A stretch of DNA of 52,785 bases. Origin: RGIG4140 sp045632845 (lineage in GTDB: Bacteria; Pseudomonadota; Alphaproteobacteria; CAAHEQ01; UBA3637). Shown in pieces: positions 40,347 to 49,083 of the stretch. Both the position numbers and the translations under genes were made by a program. The stretch spans positions 1 to 52,785 of the forward strand of contig JAZQXL010000001.1 of assembly GCA_045632845.1 (NCBI GenBank), read 5' to 3'. Every line of letters begins with the position of its first letter. Position 1 is the stretch's first letter. The notes under the pieces were generated by a model. That model was not told where the DNA came from. It saw only the letters and a program-made list of their open reading frames with translations, and did not search any database.

Positions 40347-42104
40347 ATGTCTAAATTGTTTTGTTTTATTCGTTGTGTAATTGTTTTATCCTTTTTGTGT
40401 GGAGCATTTGCATTTTCAAATCTTTTTGCAAGTCAATTAAGGGAGCGTATCGTTTTTCATCATCCACAATGGACAGAAGAAGTTGAGGTGAAAGATAATA
40501 AATTTTGCAAAAAAAATGGGGATTGTGCTATTATTGAAGTTGTTGAGGACGGTAAGATCTTTGTTAAATGGGATAAATATGATTCTGAAACATTTGCGCA
40601 GGTTAACAACACTTCCGTTTATCGTTATGTTTCTGATAACATTGAAAAAGAATATGAACAGTTTGTTTATTCTCTTGAAGAGCCGTTTGTAAAGGTTGAT
40701 CCTTATGGAAAAACACCTCTTTCAGCTTTATTAAAGTTTCCAACAGATGAAGAGACAAAAATTTCAATTAGAATAAAAGGAAAAGGAGGAACCCCTGACA
40801 TTGTTCATGAGTTTGATGGGTATCGAAAAGAACATAATATTCCGTTGATTGGGCTGTTCCCTAATCATAATAATAAAGTTGTCATTAGAGCCAAAAATAA
40901 AAAAGGTGTTTCAAAAACATCAGAAGTTGAAGTGAAAATTGGTAATCCGACTGAGGCAATGTATTGGTTCCCAATTGTGAAAAAGGATAAAAATTTTCAT
41001 TATTATGCATTGCCAGAAGGTCTTGTTTTTGATGAGGTTGGAAATTTGAGGTATCAGTTTGTGGATTCTGGGTGGTATTTGGCTTATTTTTACAAAGATA
41101 ATGTCTTTGTTGAGCATACAAGAGGTATTCACAGATATTCTTTGTTGGGTGAATCTATTCAAAGATACTCGTATCCAGAAGGTTTTTATGGTTATATGCA
41201 TGGGATGGGTTTTAAAGACAATGGTAACTTGCTTGTTTATGGCTCTTTTAATGGTTCAAAAGCTATTTTCGATGGTGAGGAGCAAGAATCTCATCGGGAT
41301 TTTGTTCTTGAATTAGATGTGAATACAGGGAAAGAAGTTGCTCGTTATGATTTGGCAGAAATGATCAATCCTGATCGTTCTTTGATTGTAAAATCGGTGT
41401 TTAAAGAGGTTGGAAAAATTGATTGGGCGCATACAAACGGGATCGATTATGATGCAAAAAATAAAGCAATTATTGTTTCTGGTCGTCACTTCGGTATTGT
41501 AAAAATTGATGAAAAAACAAAAAAGCCTATTTGGTGGATGACACCTCATCAATTGACGCATAAATCTGGTCGAAAAGGGGATAAGGGGGATGTTTCACAT
41601 TTGCTTTTAACAGCAGTTGATAAAAATGGAAAACCTTATTCAAAAGCTGTTCAACAAGGGATTGAAAAAGCTTCTGATTTTAAATGGCCTCTTAAAACGC
41701 ATAACGTCAGATATGCAGGAAAGGGCGTTGTTTCTATTTTTGATAATTCTGGTGATATGTATGATAAAAAACTGTATACTACCAAAAATTCTGTTGGTTC
41801 TGTTTTTAAAATTGACGATAAAAAGAAAACGGTTCAACAGCTCTTTTTAAAGGAATTACCTCATTATTCTGAAACAGGATCTATCGTGATTGTGCATCCT
41901 AAAACAAAAGATTATTGGGTTGTTGCTTCCAATGTTGTGAATCAAAATTACACCAAAATGAAAGATGCACACGTTTATCGTTTTGATAAAGCGGGCAAAG
42001 AGGTTTATCATGCTGTATTTCATAATGAAAGAAATTGGTGGCCGTATATGATTTATCCATATGAGTTTTACTCAAAAAATAGTTGGCCAACTCCTCAAGA
42101 ATAG
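40347..42104 (+). CDS. Arylsulfate sulfotransferase
   Basis: Periplasmic enzyme that moves sulfate from phenolic sulfate esters to other phenols without PAPS. An N-terminal signal (about residues 8-29) leads to a beta-sandwich domain and a six-bladed propeller. DWAHTNGID near residue 360 contains the His that forms the sulfo-His intermediate in the family. THNVRY and SIFDNSG are also family motifs. The 585 aa match AssT (~600). The start is the ATG at 40347 with a GGGAGA site. It is not next to DsbA- or DsbB-like partners, which often accompany assT in enterobacteria. The gut is rich in aryl sulfates, which fits a role in sulfate exchange. Confidence 0.88.
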   Translation: MSKLFCFIRCVIVLSFLCGAFAFSNLFASQLRERIVFHHPQWTEEVEVKDNKFCKKNGDCAIIEVVEDGKIFVKWDKYDSETFAQVNNTSVYRYVSDNIEKEYEQFVYSLEEPFVKVDPYGKTPLSALLKFPTDEETKISIRIKGKGGTPDIVHEFDGYRKEHNIPLIGLFPNHNNKVVIRAKNKKGVSKTSEVEVKIGNPTEAMYWFPIVKKDKNFHYYALPEGLVFDEVGNLRYQFVDSGWYLAYFYKDNVFVEHTRGIHRYSLLGESIQRYSYPEGFYGYMHGMGFKDNGNLLVYGSFNGSKAIFDGEEQESHRDFVLELDVNTGKEVARYDLAEMINPDRSLIVKSVFKEVGKIDWAHTNGIDYDAKNKAIIVSGRHFGIVKIDEKTKKPIWWMTPHQLTHKSGRKGDKGDVSHLLLTAVDKNGKPYSKAVQQGIEKASDFKWPLKTHNVRYAGKGVVSIFDNSGDMYDKKLYTTKNSVGSVFKIDDKKKTVQQLFLKELPHYSETGSIVIVHPKTKDYWVVASNVVNQNYTKMKDAHVYRFDKAGKEVYHAVFHNERNWWPYMIYPYEFYSKNSWPTPQE

Positions 42105-42106
42105 TT

Positions 42107-42136
42107 AAAAAAAAGGCGTTTTGAAACGCCTTTTTT
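42107..42136. terminator. Bidirectional terminator
   Basis: AAAAAAGGCGTTT / AAACGCCTTTTTT stem with a TG loop, between the sulfotransferase and the convergent methyltransferase. Confidence 0.85.
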
Positions 42137-42137
42137 A

Positions 42138-42731
42138 TTAATTTTCTCGTTGTTTATATTGTGCAATGAAGCAGTCTGTTGATGGGTCATATTTGGCTTG
42201 AAATCCTGCTTGTTGAAAGCGATTAACCCACCATTTTTGACTTTTAATTAATCTTGGTTTATCAGGGCTTGGATTTCGATATTCTGGTCCGCCAGCTTTT
42301 TCGTCATCTTCTGTTGTGTTATGAATGGCAATGACCATTTTGGCGGATTTAAATTTTTCAAGCGCTTGGCCGATATTAGATTCGTTCAAATAGGTGAGAG
42401 TGCCGTTGCAAAAAACAATGTCATAGTTAATTGGTTTTTGGTAATCTAAAATGGATACAATTTCAATATTGGGGTGTGTTTTTCTGAGTAAAGAAGGATA
42501 TTTTTGAATGTCGATTCCTTGAACGCGCATATTCATTTTTTCAGCTTGTTTCAATAATTCTCCTGTGGCACAGCCGCAGTCAAAAAAGGAAGTAGGCTTT
42601 TCGCCTGTTTCTTTTTCATAAATACCTGCAATTGTTTTAATGGGAAGGGTATAAAATTGCCAAAAACCACTCCACTTAAAAACAGGATATGTGAAAGAGT
42701 ATTTTTTATCATAATAATGTTCTTGATTCAT
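42138..42731 (-). CDS. Class I SAM-dependent methyltransferase
   Basis: Rossmann-fold methyltransferase. The SAM-binding motif I is SFFDCGCATGELL (about residues 48-60), followed by VQGIDIQKYP (motif II), and FCNGTLTYL (motif IV). The 197 aa cover only the core domain, so the substrate is small or unknown. The gene stands alone, convergent with the sulfotransferase, with its last codon just after the shared terminator. Confidence 0.8.
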   Translation of the reverse strand: MNQEHYYDKKYSFTYPVFKWSGFWQFYTLPIKTIAGIYEKETGEKPTSFFDCGCATGELLKQAEKMNMRVQGIDIQKYPSLLRKTHPNIEIVSILDYQKPINYDIVFCNGTLTYLNESNIGQALEKFKSAKMVIAIHNTTEDDEKAGGPEYRNPSPDKPRLIKSQKWWVNRFQQAGFQAKYDPSTDCFIAQYKQREN

Positions 42732-42850
42732 GGGGACTCCATTTGATTATTCTTGTTCCCCTTTTTTTGTGAATTATATCAAAAAAACTTGTTTTTGTAA
42801 AGTAGGGGATAAAGCTAAAGCATCTTTTATTTAAATTAAAAAATTGCCCC

Positions 42851-42879
42851 TTGTTTGATTGCTTATTTGTTGCTATAAA
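42851..42879 (+). promoter_or_regulatory. Promoter for the flavin-reductase-like gene
   Basis: TTGTTT at 42851-42856 and TATAAA at 42874-42879 with a 17-bp spacer, followed by an AAGGAGG ribosome binding site. Confidence 0.65.
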
Positions 42880-42902
42880 AAATATATAAATAAGGAGGTC
42901 TT

Positions 42903-43466
42903 ATGAAAAAAAGTATATCAAAAAGTTTGATTATGGCACCGATGCCAGTGTTGATTATTGCAACGTATGATGAAAAGGATATCCCTAATGCAATGAATGC
43001 TGCTTGGGGAATGCAATGTGACTGGGATGCCATCACCATTTCACTGGCAAATCACAAAACAACCGAAAATTTGAAAATTAAAAAAGCATTTACAGTTGCA
43101 TTTGCCACAAAGGAAACAGTTGTTCAATCTGATTATTTCGGTGTTGAAACAGGCAAAAGGGTTAATAAAATTGAAAAGGTTGGTTTTCATGTTGAAAAAT
43201 CACAATATGTAGATGCGCCAGTTATTCAAGAATATCCTCTTACCCTTGAATGTGAAGTGATAGAATTGGATGATGATGAAGGGGATTATCGCTTGACAGG
43301 GCGTGTTGTAAACGTGTTGGCAGATGAAAGTGTTTTGAATGAAAAAGGACAGGTTGATTTTGAAAAGTTACATCTCATTTCTTATGACAGCTCTTTAAAA
43401 GTTTATCGTGAAGTGGGGTCTGTTGTGGGACGTGCTTTTCACGATGGGTTGCAATATAAAAAATAG
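42903..43466 (+). CDS. Flavin reductase-like (flavoredoxin) FMN-binding protein
   Basis: Split-barrel FMN protein like flavoredoxin, with electron-transfer or flavin-reducing function. APMPVLIIATYDEKDIPNAMN opens the FMN site, and ITISLANHKTTENLKIKKAFTV follows (quoted here as ITISLANHKTTEN and KKAFTV). SDYFGVETGKRVNK matches the family. The 187 aa are standard. It is a single-gene unit between its own promoter and terminator. Confidence 0.88.
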   Translation: MKKSISKSLIMAPMPVLIIATYDEKDIPNAMNAAWGMQCDWDAITISLANHKTTENLKIKKAFTVAFATKETVVQSDYFGVETGKRVNKIEKVGFHVEKSQYVDAPVIQEYPLTLECEVIELDDDEGDYRLTGRVVNVLADESVLNEKGQVDFEKLHLISYDSSLKVYREVGSVVGRAFHDGLQYKK

Positions 43467-43472
43467 GGTATG

Positions 43473-43508
43473 TTAAAAAATCCCGATTTGTGATAATCGG
43501 GATTTTTA
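43473..43508. terminator. Bidirectional terminator
   Basis: Stem AAAAATCCCGATT / AATCGGGATTTTT with a TGTGAT loop, shared with the convergent HNH gene. Confidence 0.9.
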
Positions 43509-43511
43509 AAT

Positions 43512-44267
43512 TTATGATTTTTTGTCGGCTAATGTGTTTAAGTATTCGATATATTTTTTGATGCCTGCTGTATATATGCGATGCCCTTTTTGATCGGCAA
43601 TTACAAAAAATTGATCTTCTAAAAAGATATCTAATAAAGTGGAAATTGTTTTAGCTTCATCAAATTTAAAAAGATCAACAAAAAAGTGGCCTTTGATAAA
43701 ATTTGGCATATGTATTGTATAAGCTGCTATGGTTTTTTTGTTCAGTTTTTTTGTGTTTAAATAGTTGGCAAAATTAGTTGCTACTGTAGGTTTTATTGTT
43801 TTTGATGTGGAACAATTTTTTTGAGTTATTAATGTTGTTTTTGTGAGTAAATGCTTTTTAAAATCTGCTTCAGAAATATTGCTGTTTTTTGCATCATATA
43901 GACGATGGCATTTTTTGCACAAAAAATGAAAATTATTGAGGTTTTTATGTTCTGTTTGAATAAGTTTTTTAAATTTATCAAGATCAATAATGTAAAAAGG
44001 ACCTTTTTGGGAAAGAACAGCGCCATTAAAAGCTTCTTTTATTAAGATGTGTCTTTCACGACCATGGATATGAGCTGAATCAGTAGCTTTTTCTTTACCA
44101 CACAGTTCGCATGGGCCTGTTCTATATTTTCGTGTTAAGGAAGGGACCATGTTTTTCACAAAATCATTAATAAAAAATTGAAATTTTTTAAATGAGCCTA
44201 AAAATAGAGTTTGGGCATCTTTGGGTTGAAATTCTGAGTTTTTAATAGTTTGATTGATGTTTGTCAT
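43512..44267 (-). CDS. HNH-type nuclease with C-terminal helical domain
   Basis: Likely metal-dependent endonuclease. The zinc-bound HNH module is clear: CELC (53-56), DSAHIHGRERH (63-73) and FLCKKCHRLYD (115-125). The 251 aa end in a ~80-residue helical domain (165-247, ANYLNTKKLNKKTIAAY to GIKKYIEYL) that is also found in the divergent neighbour at 44408. This domain recalls the N-terminal DNA-binding part of tyrosine recombinases, but that is a guess. Transcription starts at a promoter whose -10 lies inside a perfect palindrome, so it is likely repressed by a specific regulator. It may be a restriction or defence nuclease. Confidence 0.78.
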   Translation of the reverse strand: MTNINQTIKNSEFQPKDAQTLFLGSFKKFQFFINDFVKNMVPSLTRKYRTGPCELCGKEKATDSAHIHGRERHILIKEAFNGAVLSQKGPFYIIDLDKFKKLIQTEHKNLNNFHFLCKKCHRLYDAKNSNISEADFKKHLLTKTTLITQKNCSTSKTIKPTVATNFANYLNTKKLNKKTIAAYTIHMPNFIKGHFFVDLFKFDEAKTISTLLDIFLEDQFFVIADQKGHRIYTAGIKKYIEYLNTLADKKS

Positions 44268-44298
44268 TTTTATACTCCTTTGATGATATATGATTTAA

Positions 44299-44318
44299 TT
44301 ATGCTAAATTTAGCATAA
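44299..44318. promoter_or_regulatory. Perfect 20-bp palindromic operator
   Basis: TTATGCTAAATTTAGCATAA is a perfect palindrome. It covers the minus-strand -10 (TAAATT, 44312-44307), which has a -35 TTGATA at 44335-44330 with a 17-bp spacer. It should control the HNH gene, and lies about 40 bp upstream of the divergent promoter. Confidence 0.75.
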
Positions 44319-44355
44319 ATATAAAATAATATCAAGCTTTTTTTATGGAGAAATA

Positions 44356-44384
44356 TTGATTTTGCCATTTTTATTTGTTAATAT
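44356..44384 (+). promoter_or_regulatory. Promoter of the gene at 44408
   Basis: TTGATT at 44356-44361 and TAATAT at 44379-44384 with a 17-bp spacer, then an AAAGG ribosome binding site. Confidence 0.65.
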
Positions 44385-44407
44385 GAGAAAAAAAGAAAGG
44401 TTTTTTT

Positions 44408-45121
44408 ATGAATTTTGATATTTTTGCAGCATCTTGGTGTGATTTTGTTTTAGAAGAAGGGGTTATGCCTAATTCGATAGCGCGCCTATTGAAAGCAAAT
44501 AGAGATAATTTTGTGCAAAATGAGTCTCTTTATCGTTATATTGCTTTGATTTTGCTGCTAAGGGAACGTTTTTCAACAGAAAGTCAGTGTGCTAAATTTA
44601 GTGATTTTTCTGTTTTTAAAAATGCTTTTTTAAGTGATGTTGAACTTGTTGATTGGTTGAAAAAAATAGAGCCTCTGTTGCAATTGATTGTTCAAGCCTC
44701 TGTTCCAGAGATGTCGGATGCAGTTGTTGGTTCGTTTAAAAGTTTTATTAAGTTGTGTCCCTTGGTGTTGAATGAAAATAAAGAAAAATATTTATCCAAA
44801 TTTTTTAGTCAGGACAGTTCCGTTTTAATTAAAACAAGGGCTAGACGTTGTAATTCAGAAATGCAATTAAAGTTTGAAAGTTATTTAGAGCAAAAATATA
44901 CAAAAGGAACAGTTTCTGGTTATCGTTCAGCAATCACAACAATTGGGACGCAATTTTTACAAATTGATTTGTGGAATGTAACTTCACCAGAAGAAATGGA
45001 GAAAATAAAATTGATGTTAGATGAAAATTTAGCGTATTTAGATGTGAACATAAAACGCCATCATCTTTTATCACGGGCCATTGAAGTTTATATTGACTTT
45101 TTAAAGAATACATTTTCATAA
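44408..45121 (+). CDS. Unknown protein sharing its C-terminal domain with the HNH nuclease
   Basis: Not recognised. The N-terminal 150 residues are helical with no known motif. Residues 155-232 (FESYLEQKYTKGTVSGY to IEVYIDFL) match the C-terminal domain of the divergent HNH protein in spacing and key residues: YL, T-V/I-x-x-Y, a single D before a variable part, H, then I-x-x-YI-x-FL. The two may bind the same partner or DNA. The 237 aa start at an ATG with an AAAGG site. Confidence 0.6.
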   Translation: MNFDIFAASWCDFVLEEGVMPNSIARLLKANRDNFVQNESLYRYIALILLLRERFSTESQCAKFSDFSVFKNAFLSDVELVDWLKKIEPLLQLIVQASVPEMSDAVVGSFKSFIKLCPLVLNENKEKYLSKFFSQDSSVLIKTRARRCNSEMQLKFESYLEQKYTKGTVSGYRSAITTIGTQFLQIDLWNVTSPEEMEKIKLMLDENLAYLDVNIKRHHLLSRAIEVYIDFLKNTFS

Positions 45122-45123
45122 AT

Positions 45124-45152
45124 TTGACACTTATTTTAATTTATGATATACT
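45124..45152 (+). promoter_or_regulatory. Consensus sigma70-type promoter
   Basis: TTGACA at 45124-45129 and TATACT at 45147-45152 with a 17-bp spacer, immediately after the stop of the previous gene. Confidence 0.8.
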
Positions 45153-45199
45153 TTACTTTATAAAGGCTATTTATTAGTTTGAGGTTAAAGGAAGCAATC

Positions 45200-46177
45200 A
45201 TGTTGGGGGATAAAATAAGTACAGATCAGTATGTTCAGAAATGGTATGGAAATCTTTGCTCTTTTTTTTCATATCATGTGGGGCCATTTTTGTCTTTGTA
45301 TCTAAATTATAGATACCCGACATATGATAGTGGTGGTTGGAGAAAAAAAATTGATGAAAAATTAAAATCTTCAAGATTAAAAAGAGAAGATATTTTTGAT
45401 GAGTATGACAATTCGTTTGATAATATTGAAACACTTAAACTTATTAAGTTTATTGAAAATGTCAGAGAATTGAGTGTCTTAGGGGTTTCAAAAGCTGCTG
45501 AAGCTGCTAAATTGGTTAGACTTAGTAGAAATGATAATATAACCCATTTGTCTTCGCCATCAGCAGATGATTTATATATTTTTCATTATTCTATGAGGAG
45601 TTTTATTAATTCTTTGGACACAAGATCGAATTTTGGTTCAAAAATTAAACCAGAAGTGATAAATGAAAAAAAATCACAGTTAATCAAAAGACTTGATGAA
45701 ATGCGTTCTGAATTTGAAAATAGAGGGGATGTGGTTTCTCAAACACAAAATAATGCTTTTAAATTTAAATTTGACAGGGTTAAAACATTTAACTTTTGTC
45801 GGGTCGAGTGTTTGAAAAAGAATATTGATCTGGATAAGAATTTCTACAATGTTTCATCAGCAACGGATGTGAATGAAAATGAATATTTTTTTGATGTAAA
45901 TCCAAATCGTTTACATAGAAATTGGGTCATAATTTTAGGGGATCAGGTACGTGGAATTCTATATGTTTTTTTAATTCCGGCTGAAACGTTAAAAGAAGAA
46001 CAATTTGAACGTAAAAAATCAACAACAGGAACTGACTTATTACATTTTTATATTAGATATGATGATGTTGAACACTTTTTTTCTTGTAAAACGAAGTTGC
46101 CCAAAATTGAGTTTAAAAAGTGGTTGGTTGATACAATTGAGTTAACAGTGGAACAAAAAGAAATGTTGTTAAAATAA
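45200..46177 (+). CDS. Protein of unknown function, 325 aa
   Basis: Not recognised. The N-terminal 150 residues are helical with an aromatic stretch (SYHVGPFLSLYLNYRYP), and a Lys/Glu-rich helix (about 175-195) leads into a mixed alpha/beta C-terminal domain (HRNWVIILGDQVRGILYVFL). No signal peptide or true membrane span is seen. The start is the ATG at 45200 with AAAGGAAG upstream; a TTG at 45179 is in frame. It has its own consensus promoter and is followed by a membrane protein gene after 12 bp. Confidence 0.65.
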   Translation: MLGDKISTDQYVQKWYGNLCSFFSYHVGPFLSLYLNYRYPTYDSGGWRKKIDEKLKSSRLKREDIFDEYDNSFDNIETLKLIKFIENVRELSVLGVSKAAEAAKLVRLSRNDNITHLSSPSADDLYIFHYSMRSFINSLDTRSNFGSKIKPEVINEKKSQLIKRLDEMRSEFENRGDVVSQTQNNAFKFKFDRVKTFNFCRVECLKKNIDLDKNFYNVSSATDVNENEYFFDVNPNRLHRNWVIILGDQVRGILYVFLIPAETLKEEQFERKKSTTGTDLLHFYIRYDDVEHFFSCKTKLPKIEFKKWLVDTIELTVEQKEMLLK

Positions 46178-46189
46178 AATGAGGGAACT

Positions 46190-46636
46190 ATGAAAAAAAC
46201 ATTTTATTATCAATTTAACAAAATGGATGGCTGCCTTATTGTTTTGTTGGTGGAGTTGGTATTTATCTTGTGTTTGGGGATAAATCATCCATGGCTTTGG
46301 GGGGCTGTTTTGTTTACAATTATTGCGTGGGGATATAAAAATGTAATTAAACACCCAGCGGTTGTTATTACAGATAAGGATGTTAAAGTTGATTATTCCC
46401 AACCAATTGAGTGGAAAGATATTCAGTCAGCAAAAATAAGAACAGTTCGTTTGTGTGGGAAAGATAAAAAAGTATTATCATTAATTCCCAAAGACGGGAT
46501 TGAATATAAATATTCCTATTTGCAAAAAAACAACTGTGATTTTGGGCCTTTTCCTATTCCTTTATATGGTGTATTATCACCTGCAGATGAACAAGAAATT
46601 ATTCAGCTGGTAAAAGAACATGTAACAATTGAGTGA
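46190..46636 (+). CDS. Small membrane protein with PH-like domain
   Basis: Two adjacent membrane spans (about residues 14-31 and 34-50) are followed by a ~90-residue cytoplasmic beta-rich domain that resembles bacterial PH (bPH/YcxB-like) domains: ITDKDVKVDYSQPIEWKDIQ and a hydrophobic end. The 148 aa are a normal size. The function is unknown. It is probably co-transcribed with the 45200 gene, and it ends 2 bp before the convergent thioesterase. Confidence 0.65.
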   Translation: MKKTFYYQFNKMDGCLIVLLVELVFILCLGINHPWLWGAVLFTIIAWGYKNVIKHPAVVITDKDVKVDYSQPIEWKDIQSAKIRTVRLCGKDKKVLSLIPKDGIEYKYSYLQKNNCDFGPFPIPLYGVLSPADEQEIIQLVKEHVTIE

Positions 46637-46638
46637 GT

Positions 46639-47037
46639 TTATTTTTGATCAGGAAAAAGCTTATTGTTTGCTTTTTGTTGAAAAGGTTCTTTTTTGATAA
46701 TAAATCGCTTGTGTGTTGCATAGGCGATTTTTTCTTTATTATCAAAAATTTCAATTTCAAAAGTGAGCTCTCTTCCTCTGATGTAGGTGAGGGTGCTAGA
46801 GCATGAAATTTCAGCCCCAATGGGGGAGGGAGCAATGTGGTTGATTTCAACAAATGTACCGACAGTGTCACAGCCATCTTCCATAAAAGGTAAGACGCTT
46901 TCCCAAGCTGTTTTTTCCATTAAATTGATGATTATTGGTGTGGCTAAAACAGCTAATCCACCGCTGCCAATACTTTTGGCTGTTTGATCTTGTGTGACAA
47001 GTAGTGTTTTGGTTGATTGAATTCCTATTTCAAGCAT
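46639..47037 (-). CDS. Thioesterase of the hot-dog fold (FlK-like)
   Basis: Probable acyl-CoA thioesterase resembling fluoroacetyl-CoA thioesterase. Family segments are GSGGLAVLATP near the N-terminus, LMEKTAWESV, the catalytic-site GTFVEINHIAPSPIG and the FEIEIFDNKEKIAYATHKRF strand pair. The 132 aa are standard. The actual substrate is unlikely to be fluoroacetate; related proteins are found in many bacteria with unknown roles. Confidence 0.85.
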   Translation of the reverse strand: MLEIGIQSTKTLLVTQDQTAKSIGSGGLAVLATPIIINLMEKTAWESVLPFMEDGCDTVGTFVEINHIAPSPIGAEISCSSTLTYIRGRELTFEIEIFDNKEKIAYATHKRFIIKKEPFQQKANNKLFPDQK

Positions 47038-47196
47038 TTTATCCTCCTTTATTTAATCGTATTTTATACTATCACAATTTTAAAATGATTTCAAAATACT
47101 TTTTTTAATGGTTGGAGGGTTTGATTTATTCTCTAGTATTTTGTTTTCTTTGCAACATAATACGTTGAAGTATTTTTGGGTGTTTTTTAACCTTGT
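47038..47196. other. Gene-free spacer
   Basis: AT-rich sequence between the thioesterase start and the broken gene. An AGGAGG for the thioesterase lies at 47041-47047 on the minus strand. I see no other features. Confidence 0.4.
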
Positions 47197-47775
47197 CTAA
47201 ATAGGTTGTTTTTGATTGTTTGCTACCCGGTTTTTGAATGTTGTGTCAGAACATTGATTTAATTTGGATAATGTGTTCTCATCTGTTTGTTTCAAATGAG
47301 TAACAATCGGGGTGTTGGTTGCTTGCTTTATACCCAACCATTGTACTTCAGCTGGGATAGAATGGATGAGTTCTCCAGTGATATGATATGTTGTGCTATT
47401 TTTACAATTTTGGTTGTAAATAGGTAAGTTGTCTGAGCAAAGCAAATCTGAGACTAATGGTAAATGCTTTTGGCCACAGTAAACAGGAATATTCCAACAG
47501 CCATTTACAAGATGCAATAAATTTCAAATTTTAGCAGCAAGAGGATGTGTTATTCCACAATCAATAGGATATATTTTCCCATTCCATTTTTGAACTTGTG
47601 ATTTTAAATTGTCATCAGATAAACAGAGAGGAGTCCACATAACAACAAAATTATTGGCTAATTTTAAGTTGCTTTCTTGATTTGATAATGCTTTTGTAAA
47701 GGCGTTTCTATCGCCATAATCTTTGCCTGTGTTGACAAATGTATTTTCTGGTTTTTCATTTTTTAAATCAGGATT
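47197..47775 (-). pseudogene. Gene with in-frame stop and truncated 5' end
   Basis: A minus-strand frame runs from about 47775 to 47197 but is interrupted by TGA at 47526-47524. The two halves read in the same frame (KWNGKIYPIDCGITHPLAAK, then NLLHLVNGCWNIPVYCGQK), with Cys- and Asn-rich composition. The 5' end is replaced by a segment that looks like phage DNA read on the other strand. TGA is used as a true stop elsewhere in the window (for example at 31926), so recoding is unlikely. The original function is not recognised. Confidence 0.55.
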
Positions 47776-47978
47776 ATTTGAAAATAGAACCTTTAGATGA
47801 ACTCCTCGAAAAAATTGGTGAGTTGCTCTCATCAGATGTAAACCTGAGCGGTTTGACGGACTTTGTTTATCCCAAACCGCCTGAAATTATTGAGGACTAT
47901 ATCGAGGGTGCTCCGCTAATCAAAGCAGCAATCATTCCTGTGGTCTTGCAATATTCGACAATAAGTCCCTTGAAATAG
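47773..47978 (+). pseudogene. Possible prophage gene fragment
   Basis: The C-terminal part of a reading frame (LKIEPLDELLEKIGELLSSD and on to LQYSTISPLK) has no start of its own and begins abruptly inside the minus-strand broken gene. Its higher G+C and Pro/Glu-rich character differ from its neighbours. It lies near a recognisable tail-gene relic at 48721, so it may be phage-derived; this is tentative. Confidence 0.35.
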
Positions 47979-48007
47979 TTGACTATCCATTGTTTTTCCT
48001 ATATAAT
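47979..48007 (+). promoter_or_regulatory. Strong sigma70-type promoter
   Basis: TTGACT at 47979-47984 and TATAAT at 48002-48007 with a 17-bp spacer, 27 bp before the start of the next gene. Confidence 0.8.
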
Positions 48008-48033
48008 TTCATAAATTTATAAAGGAGTTTTAC

Positions 48034-48633
48034 ATGAAAATCACGATGGGCGATATTATTGGCAAAGTTACAAAAACAACAATGATTGGTGCAGGATACT
48101 TTACTAAAGGTGTAGGTATTATTTCTGATAAAATCGTTAAAGACGAAAAAATCAAAAGCAATATTCATGAGAAAACAGAAAAAATCTCAAAAAACTTAAA
48201 AGATTCTGCTGAGCCGATTAGCGACAAGGTTTCTAAAGTTGTTACTAAAGCCATCTTAAAGTCGGAAGAAGTGGGTGGAAATATCACAAAAACAGTAGCA
48301 GAAAAAATGAATGCCTCACCAGAAACTATTGCAGCAGCAGAAAAATGTGGTGAATTCGCTGGAAAAGCTATCGCTAGTGGTGTAACAGCTGGAGCTTTTA
48401 TAGCAGCCGCTGGTACAAGTGCCGCTACTGTAGGTGCAAGTGTCTTTACTCATGGTATCGCTACACTTGGTTTAGGTTCAATGTATGGCGGTCTTGTAAC
48501 TGTTTCGGCAATTGCAGGATCTGTATTTGCTACAGAAAAGGAAAAGAAAAACGAAGATAAAATAGATCGAAGTAATCTCGAAGAAATAAAAAAAATAGAG
48601 GATAAGAAAGAAGCACACTCTAAAGAGAAATAA
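48034..48633 (+). CDS. Small Ala/Gly-rich protein with hydrophobic core
   Basis: Not recognised. Residues 1-95 are amphipathic and Lys-rich (KIVKDEKIKSNIHEKTEKIS). Residues 105-170 form a long Ala/Gly/Thr-rich hydrophobic stretch (for example ASGVTAGAFIAAAGTSAATV), like a glycine-zipper or hairpin membrane segment. A charged Lys/Glu tail ends the 199 aa. Codon choice (more ATC and GCC) is unlike the housekeeping genes. It is flanked by phage relics yet has an intact promoter, AAGGAG site and terminator, so it is expressed. It could be a membrane-active effector or cargo gene. Confidence 0.6.
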   Translation: MKITMGDIIGKVTKTTMIGAGYFTKGVGIISDKIVKDEKIKSNIHEKTEKISKNLKDSAEPISDKVSKVVTKAILKSEEVGGNITKTVAEKMNASPETIAAAEKCGEFAGKAIASGVTAGAFIAAAGTSAATVGASVFTHGIATLGLGSMYGGLVTVSAIAGSVFATEKEKKNEDKIDRSNLEEIKKIEDKKEAHSKEK

Positions 48634-48656
48634 TTCTTATTTAACAGATATCAAAC

Positions 48657-48688
48657 AACAAGGTTCGAAAAACTTCGAACCTTTTTTT
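48657..48688 (+). terminator. Rho-independent terminator
   Basis: AAGGTTCGAA / TTCGAACCTT stem with an AAAC loop, followed by T residues. Confidence 0.85.
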
Positions 48689-48720
48689 ATGCTTAACATC
48701 AACATGAAAGGAATTCAAAA

Positions 48721-49083
48721 ATGGAAAGATCTTATGGATGGAACTCAAAACTATTAATTGCTGAAGAAAGTACCTACGGCACACTTTCTGACGGTAAATA
48801 TACGCAAGGGCCGTTTGCTTCAAGCACGATAGACAGTGAACAAGGACTGATTTCGTCAAACGTGTTGGGCTTGGGTCGAGACCCGACAACACCGTTCCAA
48901 GATGTGATTAATGTCGGTGGTGAATTGGCTGTGCCAGTGGATTTAAGAAACATCGGTATTTGGCTTAAGGCTATCTTTGGCACTCCGACAACCGCCTAAG
49001 ATGGTGGTGCATTTACGCATACATTTGAAAGCGGTAAAGTTTCTCTGCCCAGTTATACGCTGGAAGTTGGCTTGCCTGGGCAT
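48721..49083 (+). pseudogene. Phage tail tube protein relic
   Basis: The N-terminal third of a tail-tube-type protein: RSYGWNSKLLIAEESTYGTL, FASSTIDSEQGLISSNVLG, GRDPTTPFQDVI and VPVDLRNIGIWLKAIFG. An in-frame TAA at 48997-48999 interrupts it. The frame then continues with GGAFTHTFESGKVSLPSYTLEVGLPG (quoted in part: THTFESGKV, SYTLEVGLP), again typical of the family, until it stops making sense near 49083, where a minus-strand gene begins. It keeps an AAAGGAA site. It is the remnant of a prophage. Confidence 0.8.

Noticed and set aside
47524..47526. TGA read as a sense codon in the broken gene
   Set aside because: TGA ends intact genes such as those at 31926 and 34890 in overlapping ATGA junctions, so it is a normal stop in this genome.
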